A DNA stretch of 64,000 bases from Odoribacter laneus YIT 12061 (GCF_000243215.1 NZ_JH594596.1:2252292-2316291), one strand, 5' to 3'. Numbered from the stretch's first letter, positions 1 through 9,887 are shown. Made by a program: numbers and translations. Notes: generated from the letters alone by a model not told the origin.

Positions 1-2319
1 AAATTAAGGTCTTATCTGAGTCAAGCACTGGAAAATATGGCCATCCCTACTTCCATAAAAGACATGAATACCGAAAAATATATTTTTTGGAGCAAGCAAT
101 CCAGTATTTTCGGACTTTCGTCAGAGGCGATTCTCGGACAGGACGAGACTTTATTTATGGAAGAAAAACAGGCTCAAAAAGCACAGGAATTTGATCGGAA
201 TCTGGCCCATAGAAACGCAAGTTATCAAGGAATAGAAAAATTCATTCTGAACGATGGGAAAGAACACTCTTTAATGATAACTAAAAACATATTTCTTCAC
301 GGAAAAACAAAATGGCTGGTCTGTAGTTCATTAGACGTTACAGACATGCAACAACAACAAGAGAAAATAAAATCTGTGACACAAAAATTAATGCTAGCCC
401 TCCATATCGCTAAATTAATGTTGTGGGCTTTTGATGTTCAAAAGCAAGTATTCGTCATAGACTCGGAACAGGCTGCTGGAAAAAGTAAAGAAACCCTCAA
501 GTGGGACAGGGAATTTCCGGCCGAAAGTTTCTTTAATGCCCTGCATCCGGAAGACAGGGAAGAAACCCGCTCGAGCTTTTATCGTCTGATAAAAGGAGAA
601 ACAAATACCCTGCAAAAAATTATTCGGGCCGATTTCAGACAAAAAGGAAAATATATCTGGATTGAACTCCATGCTTCCGTAGAAAAAACAGATGCAAACG
701 GACAGGTCACTCGTCTGATAGGCACGACGACTTCGGTAGACCAGCGCCAAAAAATGGCCAACTCACTGGTAGAAGCAAAAGAAAAACTGGAAATTACGAA
801 TTCCATTTTATCCTCTGTTTTAAGTCTTTCTAAAGTATTGCCTTGGGATTGCGATATTCCGACACAGACCTTTTCCTGCGATTATCATATATATCATCAC
901 GAAGATCAGAAAGCTCCTATCCAAGGGAAATATTACTGCACCGTAGAAAAATACGTCAATTCCATACATCCTGATTTTAAAGAACATATGCAAAAAGTCT
1001 TTGAAGAACTTCTCTGCGGGAAGCGAAAAAGTTTTCACGAGACCTATCAGGTACATTGGTACAATGACCGCGAATATGAATGGATCGACAAACAAGGGGC
1101 GATTTACGAATACGACTCAGCAGGCAAACCTAAAACGATTATCGGTTCCAGTATTGTAATCACAGAACGCAAACGAATGGAACAGAACCTTTTACTGGCT
1201 AAAGAACAGGCAGAAGAAAGTAATCGTTTAAAATCAGCCTTTTTAGCCAATATGAGTCACGAAATCCGAACTCCACTCAATGCAATTGTCGGTTTTTCCG
1301 AAGTATTGGCCCAAACCGACGAGCCCGAAGAAAGAAAAGAATACCTGGATATTATAGCCAATAATAATGCTCTTCTTTTACAGCTTATCGGAGATATTTT
1401 AGACTTGTCTAAGATTGAAGCCGGAACCTTAGAATTTATTTACACCGATGTAAATATAAATACACTGCTGGAAGAGGCAGAACAAATCAATAAGCTCAAA
1501 GTCAATCCGGAAAAAATAACGCTCTCGTTCCAACAAGGCCTGCCGGAATGCACGATCCGAACTGAAAAAAACCGGCTTTTGCAAGTTATTAACAATTTTA
1601 TGACCAACGCCATTAAATTTACTCAAAATGGCAGCATTTCATTCGGCTACAAATTACAAGAAGATAAAACGCTTTACTTTTACGTCACGGATACGGGCTG
1701 TGGCATCCCGGCAGATAAAAGAGACCAGGTTTTCGGACGTTTCGTAAAATTAAATAACTTTACCCAAGGGACAGGATTAGGGTTGGCAATCAGTGAAACC
1801 ATTATTAAACGTTTAGGAGGAAAGATCGGTGTCGAATCAGCGGAAGGACAAGGATCTACCTTTTGGTTTACTCTCCCTTATACCCCTCCTGCAAATTCCC
1901 CACAATCCGAGGCAAAACCGCTTCCTTTTCCCGCTCCTGCTTCAGAAATACAGCAAACAGAAAAACCTCTTATTCTGATTGCAGAGGATAATTTGAGCAA
2001 TTATAAATTGTTCGAAGCCATACTTGCAAAAGACTATTTTCTTTTTCATGCTCCCGACGGAAAAAAAGCTGTCGATCTCTTCCAAAAATACCAGCCTCAT
2101 CTTATACTTATGGATTTAAAAATGCCCCAAATGGATGGCTATGAAGCAATCCGGGAAATCCGGAAATTATCTTCTACCGTCCCCGTTATCGCCGTGACAG
2201 CCTTCGCTTTTGCAGAAGACGAACAAAAAGTATTCAAAAGCGGATTTAATGCCTATCTTTCTAAACCTGTTCATGCAAAATTATTAAAAGAAAAAATCCA
2301 GAATTTGATAAACCTTTAA
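1..2319 (+). CDS. Hybrid sensor histidine kinase/response regulator (5' end outside window)
   Basis: The reading frame is open to base 1 and the residues before the first ATG (base 37) continue a PAS-like pattern, so the true start lies upstream of the window. Numbering from the ATG at 37, there are three PAS-like sensor segments (about 1-105, 115-240, 260-385). They are followed by a HisKA dimerisation helix with the H box SHEIRTP (His408), a HATPase domain with N box, DTGCGIP and GTGLGL motifs, and a C-terminal receiver (about 645-760) with AEDN, phospho-acceptor MDLKMP (Asp693) and the SKP lysine. No membrane segment or DNA-binding output domain is visible, so the receiver probably passes phosphate to a separate partner. 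The signal sensed cannot be read from the sequence. Assignment to the family is secure. Confidence 0.93.
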   Translation, partial: KLRSYLSQALENMAIPTSIKDMNTEKYIFWSKQSSIFGLSSEAILGQDETLFMEEKQAQKAQEFDRNLAHRNASYQGIEKFILNDGKEHSLMITKNIFLHGKTKWLVCSSLDVTDMQQQQEKIKSVTQKLMLALHIAKLMLWAFDVQKQVFVIDSEQAAGKSKETLKWDREFPAESFFNALHPEDREETRSSFYRLIKGETNTLQKIIRADFRQKGKYIWIELHASVEKTDANGQVTRLIGTTTSVDQRQKMANSLVEAKEKLEITNSILSSVLSLSKVLPWDCDIPTQTFSCDYHIYHHEDQKAPIQGKYYCTVEKYVNSIHPDFKEHMQKVFEELLCGKRKSFHETYQVHWYNDREYEWIDKQGAIYEYDSAGKPKTIIGSSIVITERKRMEQNLLLAKEQAEESNRLKSAFLANMSHEIRTPLNAIVGFSEVLAQTDEPEERKEYLDIIANNNALLLQLIGDILDLSKIEAGTLEFIYTDVNINTLLEEAEQINKLKVNPEKITLSFQQGLPECTIRTEKNRLLQVINNFMTNAIKFTQNGSISFGYKLQEDKTLYFYVTDTGCGIPADKRDQVFGRFVKLNNFTQGTGLGLAISETIIKRLGGKIGVESAEGQGSTFWFTLPYTPPANSPQSEAKPLPFPAPASEIQQTEKPLILIAEDNLSNYKLFEAILAKDYFLFHAPDGKKAVDLFQKYQPHLILMDLKMPQMDGYEAIREIRKLSSTVPVIAVTAFAFAEDEQKVFKSGFNAYLSKPVHAKLLKEKIQNLINL

Positions 2320-2445
2320 AAGAGTTCCTAAGGTCCGATTATACGAAAAACATTCTTTCCCCCTTAGCAAGAAAGCAGAAGCCCGAGAGAAAATTATACA
2401 ATTCCCTCAGAATTCTATTCTTCTTTCTGTCGCTAAGAAGGTTTT

Positions 2446-4278
2446 CTATTCTTCGATCAAGTCATTTACCAGTTTTTCAAAAAAACCTTTGTAGGAAGAT
2501 ACTCTCACTTTTCCTTCCAACCGTTCTTTTTTTTCGATTTCTGCCACCGTCAATGCATACCAACGGGCAGCTTTATAACGAATGGATTTATCCCGGCAAT
2601 TTTCTTTAATCACGACCCCCCAGCTGTAAAGTTCCGCCTCTGGAATCTGTTCCTCATTCCATCTTTCTTCAGCTAATTCCGCATAAACTTTCCAATTTCC
2701 GGTCTTTTCAGCAGCATTCATACGGGCTTTCCGCACAATACTCCGCCAATTTTCTATTTTCTCAGCTTTTAAACGCTTGACGTAATTTTTAAAGCCCGCC
2801 TCATCAAATACATATTTCCCCTCTTTTTTCGTCACAAAACCCTCCGCTCCCACTGTCCAGACTTGCTGAATCTTCTTCAGGACTTCCTCCCGGCCGAATA
2901 AAGAGAAGAAATCAGTCCTATACTGAGAAACATACTTAAATAGTTCCGAATCTATATCGATCACATACTCCCGGAACAACTCCCAGTATTTTTTATTCTT
3001 CAGCCGCTCCGTTCCCAGTTCTCCCAAATAACTTTCGACCACTTCTCCCGCTTTATCCTTTAAACCCGCTCTTCCCAGGATCCGGATGTATTCCTCTACA
3101 AAAACAGGTTCCCGATCGCCTCTTTTATATTTTTCCGACAGGAATTGTAACCCTCTTCCTTCAAGAGCTGACACTACAATTTCTTTAAATTCTGAGAGAT
3201 CCGGAATTCCAGCAGACAGATGCACCAATTTCCCTGTACTGTCCAAAAAGACCTGACAAAAAGGCGAAGTCAGGCCATAATTTTCCGCCCAACGTTTTCC
3301 TTCTTCACTCTTTTGATCCACGGTATAATTAATAAAATGATCATTCATTAAAGCCGCGATCTCCGGATCCCGGTATACGATCTCTGTCAAAGGCCTTCTC
3401 TCCCCTCCGACTAGGGTATAACAATCCACATAGATTCCTTTTTTTTCCTGCTGAGCCAGTGCCAGTATCTGTTCCCAGCTATTATCCGAGAATTTAACCC
3501 CCTCTGCCTTCCGCAGGGCTTCTTCCCCCATTTGCAAAATTTCTTCTGTCTGCGTTTGCCCGGAAGTCAAATAAATCACCTTCCCCTCTCCATTCACAAA
3601 TAAATAAGCCGGTAATTTCTCAATTCCATAGGTCTTTAACAAGGGTTGTTCCGCTGAAATGTCTACCTGATAAGGAATAAAATGCCGGTTATAAAAATCC
3701 GCCATCCGATCTAAATTAAAAACATTATTTTCGACAAAAAGACACTTCCTACAACTTTTTTCCCGGAAATAAATAAATGCCGGCTTCTTCTCCTCCTTGG
3801 CTTTTACCAAAACCTCCTGCCAGCCTGAAGTCATAAAATTTACCGAACGGCTATTATTTTTTTTCACTTCTGCCAATCGCTGGGCTTCCCGTGCAGCATC
3901 TAACAAAACGAGAGGATCTTTTACTATTTTTGTCGGTTCAACAGTCAGCAATAAATCTCCAAAAGGCATAAAAAAAGCATAAACCGGATAAGGAGTTAAT
4001 AATAATTTAGGCTCAAACGTCTTCCCTTCCTCCGTCTGCATATCCATATAAATCGGAACCAGATTACGTTCAAAGAAAAGTTTTACCGTTTCGTTGGAAA
4101 ATATTCTTTTATCCGGCACTATATCGACAGCCACAAATACCAGCTTATTATCCCGGGCAGCCTGTAAACTGGCTTCTTCCCAAGTTACCACCGGTAAGTT
4201 TTTCTGGGCAACAACAGGGGAAAAAGCAAATCCCATCGTCCAACAGATTAAAAAATAAAAAGTATAGATTGATTTCAT
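2446..4278 (-). CDS. Secreted protein with three tandem thioredoxin-like domains
   Basis: This 610-residue protein begins with a signal peptide ending near VVAQ (about residue 24), so it is exported. Three thioredoxin-fold repeats follow, each opening with a W-E/Q helix and a K-x-hydrophobic strand: about 30-135, 150-255 and 265-370. Only the middle copy keeps a CxxC active site (Cys176-R-K-Cys179). The first has no cysteine at that place and the third has a lone Cys. The last 240 residues are helical and of unknown fold. The likely role is periplasmic disulfide handling or a redox-linked scaffold, in the style of the DUF255/thioredoxin_7 proteins of Bacteroidota; no substrate can be named. 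It converges on the sensor kinase and lies just downstream of the HAD gene on the same strand (11 nt gap). Confidence 0.75.
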   Translation of the reverse strand: MKSIYTFYFLICWTMGFAFSPVVAQKNLPVVTWEEASLQAARDNKLVFVAVDIVPDKRIFSNETVKLFFERNLVPIYMDMQTEEGKTFEPKLLLTPYPVYAFFMPFGDLLLTVEPTKIVKDPLVLLDAAREAQRLAEVKKNNSRSVNFMTSGWQEVLVKAKEEKKPAFIYFREKSCRKCLFVENNVFNLDRMADFYNRHFIPYQVDISAEQPLLKTYGIEKLPAYLFVNGEGKVIYLTSGQTQTEEILQMGEEALRKAEGVKFSDNSWEQILALAQQEKKGIYVDCYTLVGGERRPLTEIVYRDPEIAALMNDHFINYTVDQKSEEGKRWAENYGLTSPFCQVFLDSTGKLVHLSAGIPDLSEFKEIVVSALEGRGLQFLSEKYKRGDREPVFVEEYIRILGRAGLKDKAGEVVESYLGELGTERLKNKKYWELFREYVIDIDSELFKYVSQYRTDFFSLFGREEVLKKIQQVWTVGAEGFVTKKEGKYVFDEAGFKNYVKRLKAEKIENWRSIVRKARMNAAEKTGNWKVYAELAEERWNEEQIPEAELYSWGVVIKENCRDKSIRYKAARWYALTVAEIEKKERLEGKVRVSSYKGFFEKLVNDLIEE

Positions 4279-4289
4279 TCTTTTCTGTA

Positions 4290-4934
4290 TTATACTATTT
4301 TCCCCAAATCTTCAACAGCCGCTGCTATAAAATCCGCTCCAGCTTGTTCCAATTCCTGTCTGTTTCCGAATCCGTACAATACGCCTCCGGCAGTGATCCC
4401 GTTTTGTTTCGCTCCTTCTATATCGTATTTCCGATCTCCGATCATCACGACTTCTTCCCGGTTAGAAATGGCATTTGCACGCAATACATACCGGATCACA
4501 TCGGCTTTTTCCTGGCGTAATCCATCCAAAGTCGCACCTCCTACAAAAGTAAAATATGTTTCCAGTCCCAACTCCTTCACAATCTGAAAAGCAAAGACCT
4601 CTGGCTTGGAAGTACACAACAAAAGCTGTTTTCCCTCGGATTGCCATTTTTTAAAAAGGGCCGGTATCCCTTCATATACTTTATTTTCATGAACCCCTTG
4701 GCTACTATAGCGTTTGCGGTATTCCTGAACAGCAATCTCTGCCTCCTGAGCACTGAAATGATAAAACATACGAAAAGAATCTCCTAAAGGAGGACCGATA
4801 AAGCAATATAACTCCCGTAAATCCGGCACTTCTATGCCGAAATGTTTCAATGCGTAACGCACGGAACGGGTAATTCCTTCCCGAGAATCAATAACCGTAC
4901 CATCCAGATCAAGTAATATGTATTTCTTATTCAT
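4290..4934 (-). CDS. HAD-superfamily phosphatase, phosphoglycolate phosphatase-like
   Basis: A 214-residue cytoplasmic hydrolase with the full HAD motif set: motif I DLDGT near the N-terminus (nucleophile Asp), motif II in LCTSKPE, the conserved Lys in the following helix, and motif IV IGDRKYDIEGA. The alpha-helical cap between motifs I and II is of the C1 (Gph/PGMB) type. Likely substrates are small phosphate esters such as phosphoglycolate, or a nucleotide monophosphate; the sequence does not settle which. An ATG five codons upstream (4949) is in frame, but the one at 4934 gives the usual short lead before ILLDLDGT. It may be co-transcribed with the thioredoxin-like gene that follows. Confidence 0.88.
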   Translation of the reverse strand: MNKKYILLDLDGTVIDSREGITRSVRYALKHFGIEVPDLRELYCFIGPPLGDSFRMFYHFSAQEAEIAVQEYRKRYSSQGVHENKVYEGIPALFKKWQSEGKQLLLCTSKPEVFAFQIVKELGLETYFTFVGGATLDGLRQEKADVIRYVLRANAISNREEVVMIGDRKYDIEGAKQNGITAGGVLYGFGNRQELEQAGADFIAAAVEDLGKIV

Positions 4935-5019
4935 TTGTATTCCGTTCATACAAAAATACCGGAATATTTTTAAATATAAACCCTCTCTAAAGAAGCTTCT
5001 GTTTCTTTGTGATATTTTA

Positions 5020-5221
5020 ACAGGAACAGCGGGGGAAAATACTTCTTTTTGCTGCAGGTCGATTGATCAGTCTTCGTGAGGAACAATTCGCTGATAAGCA
5101 ACCCTTCTCCGGACCGAGGATGAACTCAGGGGGCCGACAAATCATTCGAATCGGAAAAGAAGCACCGTTCAAGAATACCGACAGTATACCCCTTGCAAAA
5201 AGCGGATCGAACAGGCGATTC
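5020..5221 (-). ncRNA. ssrS: Probable 6S RNA (ends approximate)
   Basis: This GC-richer block between yhhQ and the HAD gene encodes no convincing protein, but on the minus strand reads like 6S RNA. It has a CCCCTGAG segment followed by CTCGGTCCG...GAGAAG, matching the CCCCUGAG and CUCGGUCCG..CGAGAAG segments of Escherichia coli 6S RNA. The ends pair: CTTTTTGC (5195-5202) with GCAAAAAG (5045-5052), then GTCG with CGAC, consistent with a long interrupted hairpin and a central bubble. A TATAATTG box at 5228-5235 would start transcription near 5221. 6S RNA binds the housekeeping RNA polymerase holoenzyme in stationary phase. The assignment rests on eye-matched motifs, and the 3' end is a guess. 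Confidence 0.6.
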
Positions 5222-5230
5222 ACAATTCAA

Positions 5231-5911
5231 TTATATATCCTTCAATTTCAAAATATTGTAAGAGATATGCCGGTCATACACATCTGTTTGTTCGATCTTT
5301 TTGATATAACGGACAACCCGTACAGTCAGCGGGAGCACCAATACTTCATAAAGGGATTTCAGCAAGGCTTGGGTAGCTATCATAAGCAATAACTCCCGTC
5401 CCGGAATCAGACCTCCGAAAGCGACAGGGAAAAAAATCAGCGAATCGGCACTTTCGCCGACTAGCGTCGATACAATGGCCCGTAATGAAAAATGCTTTCC
5501 CTGGGAAGCCAGCTTCATCTTACTCATGATATAAGCATTCAGAAAAGAACCAGCCAGAAACGCACAAAGGCTGGCCACCACAATACGGGGCGTCATGCCA
5601 AATACAAAATTAAATTCTTCTTCTCCTTGCCAAAACGAAGCTGCCGGAAGTAACACGGCCAGCTGAGCGAATCCGACAACCAAAAAATTCATGGCAAACC
5701 CTGTCCAAATAATTAAACGGGCTTTTTTAAAGCCCCATACTTCGGCAATACAATCGTTTATAATATAAGATATAGGAAACACGATTAAACCCGCTGTAGC
5801 CGTTATTCCTCCGAGTTGAACCACCTTGGTTTCCAATAAATTAGAAGCGATCAGGCATACATTGAAAAGTATACCTAAAAGCATAAAGGGAATAGTAACC
5901 GTTTTTTGCAT
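5231..5911 (-). CDS. yhhQ: Queuosine precursor transporter, YhhQ/DUF165 family
   Basis: This is a 226-residue inner-membrane protein with about six hydrophobic segments. It carries the family's recognisable blocks: SNLLETK near the first helix, the FPISYIINDCIAEVWG region, GSFLNAYIMSKMK, and the VGESADSLIFFP motif. YhhQ proteins import queuosine precursors such as preQ0/preQ1, which are used to modify tRNA position 34. The call is strengthened by the preQ1-like pseudoknot placed directly on its ribosome binding site. The ATG at 5911 lies only three bases after AAGGA, so initiation and aptamer folding must compete. It is transcribed alone, with the probable 6S RNA downstream. Confidence 0.9.
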   Translation of the reverse strand: MQKTVTIPFMLLGILFNVCLIASNLLETKVVQLGGITATAGLIVFPISYIINDCIAEVWGFKKARLIIWTGFAMNFLVVGFAQLAVLLPAASFWQGEEEFNFVFGMTPRIVVASLCAFLAGSFLNAYIMSKMKLASQGKHFSLRAIVSTLVGESADSLIFFPVAFGGLIPGRELLLMIATQALLKSLYEVLVLPLTVRVVRYIKKIEQTDVYDRHISYNILKLKDI

Positions 5912-5914
5912 TTT

Positions 5915-5947
5915 CCTTGTTTTTTACGTGGTTCATCAAGCACACGG
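5915..5947 (-). promoter_or_regulatory. Candidate preQ1-I riboswitch controlling yhhQ translation
   Basis: Reading the minus strand, a P1 stem CGTG (5946-5943) pairs with CACG (5930-5927) around a 12-nt loop. The loop contains CTTG (5940-5937), which is complementary to CAAG (5919-5916) in the A-rich tail TAAAAAACAAGGA. This gives an H-type pseudoknot laid out like the preQ1-I aptamers of Bacillus and Thermoanaerobacter, including the AAC just before the 3' strand of P1 (ligand-pairing C at 5931) and the run of six A residues. P2 uses the Shine-Dalgarno AAGG, so ligand binding would block translation of the precursor transporter. The structure is inferred by eye; P1 is short (4 bp). Confidence 0.72.
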
Positions 5948-6030
5948 AGAGACAATGCGTCCCTCAAATGAGGCCCCAAAAATAGAAGTTTTTAATGAAT
6001 CTGCAAAAAGTTGAGAACATTTAAATATTC

Positions 6031-7413
6031 CTATTCATCCAAGGGACGTCCGTTGTAAAAATCGAGAATTTTAGTTCTGAAAATAAAATCGTACTTTGCC
6101 TGAGCGGCTTCCGACAGAGACTTCGCTAAACGAGTTTTAGCATCATTAAACTGATAGCTGGTAGAACGTCCCGCATTGTATTTTTGCTCTTCATACCGGA
6201 AAGCTGTCCGGGAAGCTTCCACGGATTTTTCTGAAGAAAGATATTTTTCATGAGCGGCCACGGCATTGTAATAGGCCTGCTGGATCTCTTTATACAAATT
6301 CTGGCGCATATTTTCTAACATTAATTCCTGATTTTCAATCGAAATCCGGGCCGAACGAACCTGGTTACGGGTAGACATGCGATTGAAAATCGGTATGCTC
6401 AAATTTAAGCCTACCGATTCACTCCCATTTCGGCTTAACTGAGTGGAAAAAGAAGGATTACTCCCCCCCTCTCCTAAATTATAAGTATGGTAATAACTAT
6501 TACTATAGGAGGCTCCCAAAGACAGCTGAGGATAATAGGCAGATTTTGCGATTTTCAAATTTTTCTCACTGCTTCGCAAACGAAATTCCGCAGCCATTAC
6601 TGCAGGACGGTTTTTCACAGAGGCTGTAAAGACAGACTCCGGAGTCATCAAATGAACGATTTGCTCAATAAGGATATGCTCGATATCCGGCATTTCGATC
6701 TCAAATCCTTCTACTGTTTCCAGATTCAACAATTGACTCAAATCAAGTAAAGATAACTTTAAGGTATTCTGTGCCTGCGTTTTATTTAATTCTTCCTTGG
6801 CCAAAGAAGCTCTCGCATCAAATAATTCCGACTCTGGAACCTTCCCTCCCCTCACCAATATTTCAGTCCTCTCTACCTGTTCCCGATTCAGCCGGACTTG
6901 TTCTTCTGCAATCCGATACAATTCATGATTGAAAAGTACCTGTAAAAAATAAGAGGTTATATTCAGGGACAAATCTTCTTTGGCACGATCCAATTCTGCA
7001 ATAGCAGCTTGTAAATTCAATTTTTCCATCTGGATTTGATGGTGGACACGAAATCCGGAAAAAACCGGAACGCGGGTGTTGATGTCCAAAGAACTGGACG
7101 ACTGGCTTTGATCCTGATAAGTTCCGTCCCGTCCCGGTCCCCTCCCGAAATAAAAGTTCTGCCCCAGACCGGCATTTAAATCCGGCAAACGACTGTATTG
7201 GGCTGTATTGACATTTAATTCTTGATTCCTCTTTTCCAAGACCCTTTGCCGAACCTCAATATTATGCTCGATGGCATAATCGATACATTCTTTTAAAGTC
7301 CAAACACGCGAGGCAGGAGAAGGAGCCGTTTGTGCTGTTTCTGCCATTTGTCCGGAAACTGTCAGGCAAGCTCCTATACAAAACCCAAGCAGCCCACTAT
7401 ATTTTCTTATCAT
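6031..7413 (-). CDS. TolC-family outer membrane efflux protein
   Basis: This 460-residue exported protein has an N-terminal signal sequence (hydrophobic run to about residue 22) followed by the two internally repeated OEP domains typical of TolC. They show the LKECIDYAIEHNIEVRQ opening, long amphipathic coiled-coil helices and the AYYPQLSLGASYS strand region. It should form the outer-membrane channel of a tripartite exporter. It is the last gene of a five-gene minus-strand unit, 28 nt after the adaptor gene, so it probably works with the ABC-type pump encoded just upstream. The cargo is unknown. Confidence 0.9.
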   Translation of the reverse strand: MIRKYSGLLGFCIGACLTVSGQMAETAQTAPSPASRVWTLKECIDYAIEHNIEVRQRVLEKRNQELNVNTAQYSRLPDLNAGLGQNFYFGRGPGRDGTYQDQSQSSSSLDINTRVPVFSGFRVHHQIQMEKLNLQAAIAELDRAKEDLSLNITSYFLQVLFNHELYRIAEEQVRLNREQVERTEILVRGGKVPESELFDARASLAKEELNKTQAQNTLKLSLLDLSQLLNLETVEGFEIEMPDIEHILIEQIVHLMTPESVFTASVKNRPAVMAAEFRLRSSEKNLKIAKSAYYPQLSLGASYSNSYYHTYNLGEGGSNPSFSTQLSRNGSESVGLNLSIPIFNRMSTRNQVRSARISIENQELMLENMRQNLYKEIQQAYYNAVAAHEKYLSSEKSVEASRTAFRYEEQKYNAGRSTSYQFNDAKTRLAKSLSEAAQAKYDFIFRTKILDFYNGRPLDE

Positions 7414-7441
7414 AAATACGAATTGTTAATTTACACCCTCA

Positions 7442-8542
7442 TTATTGTTTCACAATTTTACCTCCTCTGATCTTATCCGATGTGGTCAGCCCCTCTTTTA
7501 CCTGTATATTAATCCCGTCAGACAACCCTAACTTCACATAACGGCGTTGTAGTTCCAGCTCCGGTTCTTCTGCCGTCACAACCTGCACAAAAGTCGAATC
7601 CTGCTGAAACTCTACCGTACTTTCAGGTATAGTCAACACCTCCTGACAACGATCCAATATAATTTCCGCATTCGCACTATAACCAGCCCTCACAAATACA
7701 GAATCCGGCACTTCTGCTGCCGCCTTTATTTCAAATAAAATCGCGCCATTCTCCTCTATACTTTTGGGAGAAATATATTCTAATATCGCATTGAATTTCA
7801 TATCCTGCAATGCGCCTATCGTCAAAGTAAGCGGCATACCTTCTTTGATACGTCCTACTTCCGTCTCGTCGATCTTCCCTTTAAAAATCATATCGCTCAT
7901 ATCAGCAATAGTAGCTATGGTCGTACCGTCGTTAAAATTATTAGACTGAATAACGGAATTCCCGACTTTTATCGGTACATCCAGTATCATACCGGTAATC
8001 GTAGCCCGAATTTGAGTATTACTGAATTGAGAAGACCGCTTTGCAATTCCGTCCCGGACGATTTCCAGATTATCCTGTGCATTTTGTAATTCCTCTTTTG
8101 CCCGCATCCATTCTGTCTCTGCCCGCTCAAATTCTTCACTAGCAATGACTTTCCCTTTATACAATTCTTTGGTTCTATCGTATTCTTTCTGCGTTTGCCT
8201 TAAATTAATCTGAGCCACATTTACCCGGGATTCTGCTGCACTCAACGTGCCCATTTCCGGAATGACTTTCACCTTTGCCAATACTTCTCCGGCCTTTACA
8301 GACTGTCCGGCTTCTTTACATACTTCCGATACAATCCCCGAAATCTGAGGTTTTATCAACACCTCATCCCGAGGTTCCACCTTGCCCGTAGCTACCGTCT
8401 TCTTTTCTATGGTTCCCACAACCGGCGTTACAATCTGATATTCAACCTTCACCGGACGGGACTTTTTCCATAGAAAAACAAAAGTCCAGATCAATACAAA
8501 CACAAACAATCCAATAAAAATAAATTTGGTGTACTTTTTCAT
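7442..8542 (-). CDS. Periplasmic adaptor (membrane fusion protein), MacA-like
   Basis: The 366 residues comprise one N-terminal membrane anchor (about 7-26), a biotinyl/lipoyl-like half-motif (VEPRDEVLIKPQISG), a coiled-coil hairpin (about 100-175), the second lipoyl half (ATITGMILDVPIKVG), a beta-barrel and a membrane-proximal domain. This is the HlyD/MacA architecture that links an inner-membrane ABC exporter to TolC. Its position between two MacB-type permeases and a TolC homologue supports a MacA role over an RND adaptor. It lies 48 nt after the upstream permease gene. Confidence 0.88.
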   Translation of the reverse strand: MKKYTKFIFIGLFVFVLIWTFVFLWKKSRPVKVEYQIVTPVVGTIEKKTVATGKVEPRDEVLIKPQISGIVSEVCKEAGQSVKAGEVLAKVKVIPEMGTLSAAESRVNVAQINLRQTQKEYDRTKELYKGKVIASEEFERAETEWMRAKEELQNAQDNLEIVRDGIAKRSSQFSNTQIRATITGMILDVPIKVGNSVIQSNNFNDGTTIATIADMSDMIFKGKIDETEVGRIKEGMPLTLTIGALQDMKFNAILEYISPKSIEENGAILFEIKAAAEVPDSVFVRAGYSANAEIILDRCQEVLTIPESTVEFQQDSTFVQVVTAEEPELELQRRYVKLGLSDGINIQVKEGLTTSDKIRGGKIVKQ

Positions 8543-8590
8543 ATCTATTTTATTAATTTTCTATAATCTCTATCTTATTTCCGCTTCCCT

Positions 8591-9844
8591 TTATTCTTCG
8601 CGTATCGCATCGATGGCCTTCACTTGTAAAGCACGCCAAGCCGGGATTATTCCCGCCATTACCCCACTCAACAACAATACAAAAGCTGCCAGAATAGCCA
8701 TGGAAAAGGGAATCTGGGGATGCCGGAAAAAAGTATCCCGAGCTACGCTTCCCAACGCATTATCTACCAACGACAAAATACCCACTCCGCAAGCTAATCC
8801 CCAAAATCCGGCTAAAGCCGTCAAAACCAAACTTTCGTACATAATCTGCATCAGAATTGATTTCGGTTTTGCGCCCAAAGCCCGGCGAATACCGATTTCC
8901 CGTGTCCGTTCCCTCACCGTTACCATCATGATATTACTCACCCCCACCACACCAGCCAACAAAGTTCCCAAGCCCACAATCCAAATCAAAATACTGATCC
9001 CTAAAAACAACATTTTAAACATACGGAATTGTTTCTCTACATTCATGCTTTGTATCGCCATCGGATCGGTAGGAGAAATGGAATGACGGGCCTTCAACAA
9101 ACCCGATATTTTTTCTTCCAGCTTTCCTATCCGGACATCCTCAACAGCGGTCAATGCAATACAATCCAATTCACCTCCCCGGTTATAGGTTTGCTGCATC
9201 ACCGTAAAAGGCAAGATGATACTTTCTTTCGGATCTCCACCGATATTGACCTGCGTTATCGGTTCATTTACTCCGATCACCCGATAGTATATGCCTCCCA
9301 CTTTCAACAAATGCCCCAACGGATTCTCCCCCTTTGTAAACATTTCCTCATAGACCTTCTTCCCGATCACACATACTTTTCTTCTATCCCTTATGTCGAT
9401 TTCGTTCAAATAACGCCCATACAGCATACTCTGCGGTTCAATAAAGTTATACTCGGGATTCAATCCCTTGACATAATAAGCTCCGTATTTATCCCCCCTT
9501 ACGACATTATTATCCTCCTTCCACTGGAATATAACCGGAGAAATATATTTCAATTCCGGTATATACGCCCGCAACATATCCATATCTTCATTCCGGAACT
9601 GCCACCTGCGTCCTTTCCGGAATCCCTTATAAGCTTCCGTCGTCACATTGGTGAAAAAGTAAGCGGAATTTTCTGCAAATCCTTCTACACCGGACTTCAC
9701 ACCGTTCTCCAGCCCATAACCGGCTCCCGACATAACGACCAACATAAATATTCCCCAAAACACTCCAAATGCGGTCAAAACACTCCGCATCTTATTCCGC
9801 GTTATGGTAATCCATATTTCATGCCAACGATCCAGATCAAACAT
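8591..9844 (-). CDS. MacB-type ABC transporter permease (second of two)
   Basis: This 417-residue membrane protein has the MacB/LolC layout: a first transmembrane helix around residues 18-40 (SVLTAFGVFWGIFMLVVMSG), a large periplasmic MacB_PCD domain (about 45-270), then three helices of the FtsX domain. The conserved GVSNIMMVTVRERTREIGIRRALGA stretch lies between helices two and three. It lacks an ATPase domain, so it relies on the separate ATP-binding protein of the operon. The upstream gene encodes a similar permease, suggesting a heterodimeric membrane core. Confidence 0.9.
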   Translation of the reverse strand: MFDLDRWHEIWITITRNKMRSVLTAFGVFWGIFMLVVMSGAGYGLENGVKSGVEGFAENSAYFFTNVTTEAYKGFRKGRRWQFRNEDMDMLRAYIPELKYISPVIFQWKEDNNVVRGDKYGAYYVKGLNPEYNFIEPQSMLYGRYLNEIDIRDRRKVCVIGKKVYEEMFTKGENPLGHLLKVGGIYYRVIGVNEPITQVNIGGDPKESIILPFTVMQQTYNRGGELDCIALTAVEDVRIGKLEEKISGLLKARHSISPTDPMAIQSMNVEKQFRMFKMLFLGISILIWIVGLGTLLAGVVGVSNIMMVTVRERTREIGIRRALGAKPKSILMQIMYESLVLTALAGFWGLACGVGILSLVDNALGSVARDTFFRHPQIPFSMAILAAFVLLLSGVMAGIIPAWRALQVKAIDAIREE

Positions 9845-9887
9845 CTTCTGCTAAACTTTTTGTTTATTAAATTCGATTCTCTTTTCC

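Noticed and set aside
5063..5392. Plus-strand open frame of 109 codons over the yhhQ 3' end
   Set aside because: Its second half is antisense to yhhQ and the first half covers the probable 6S RNA; the translation has no recognisable domain.
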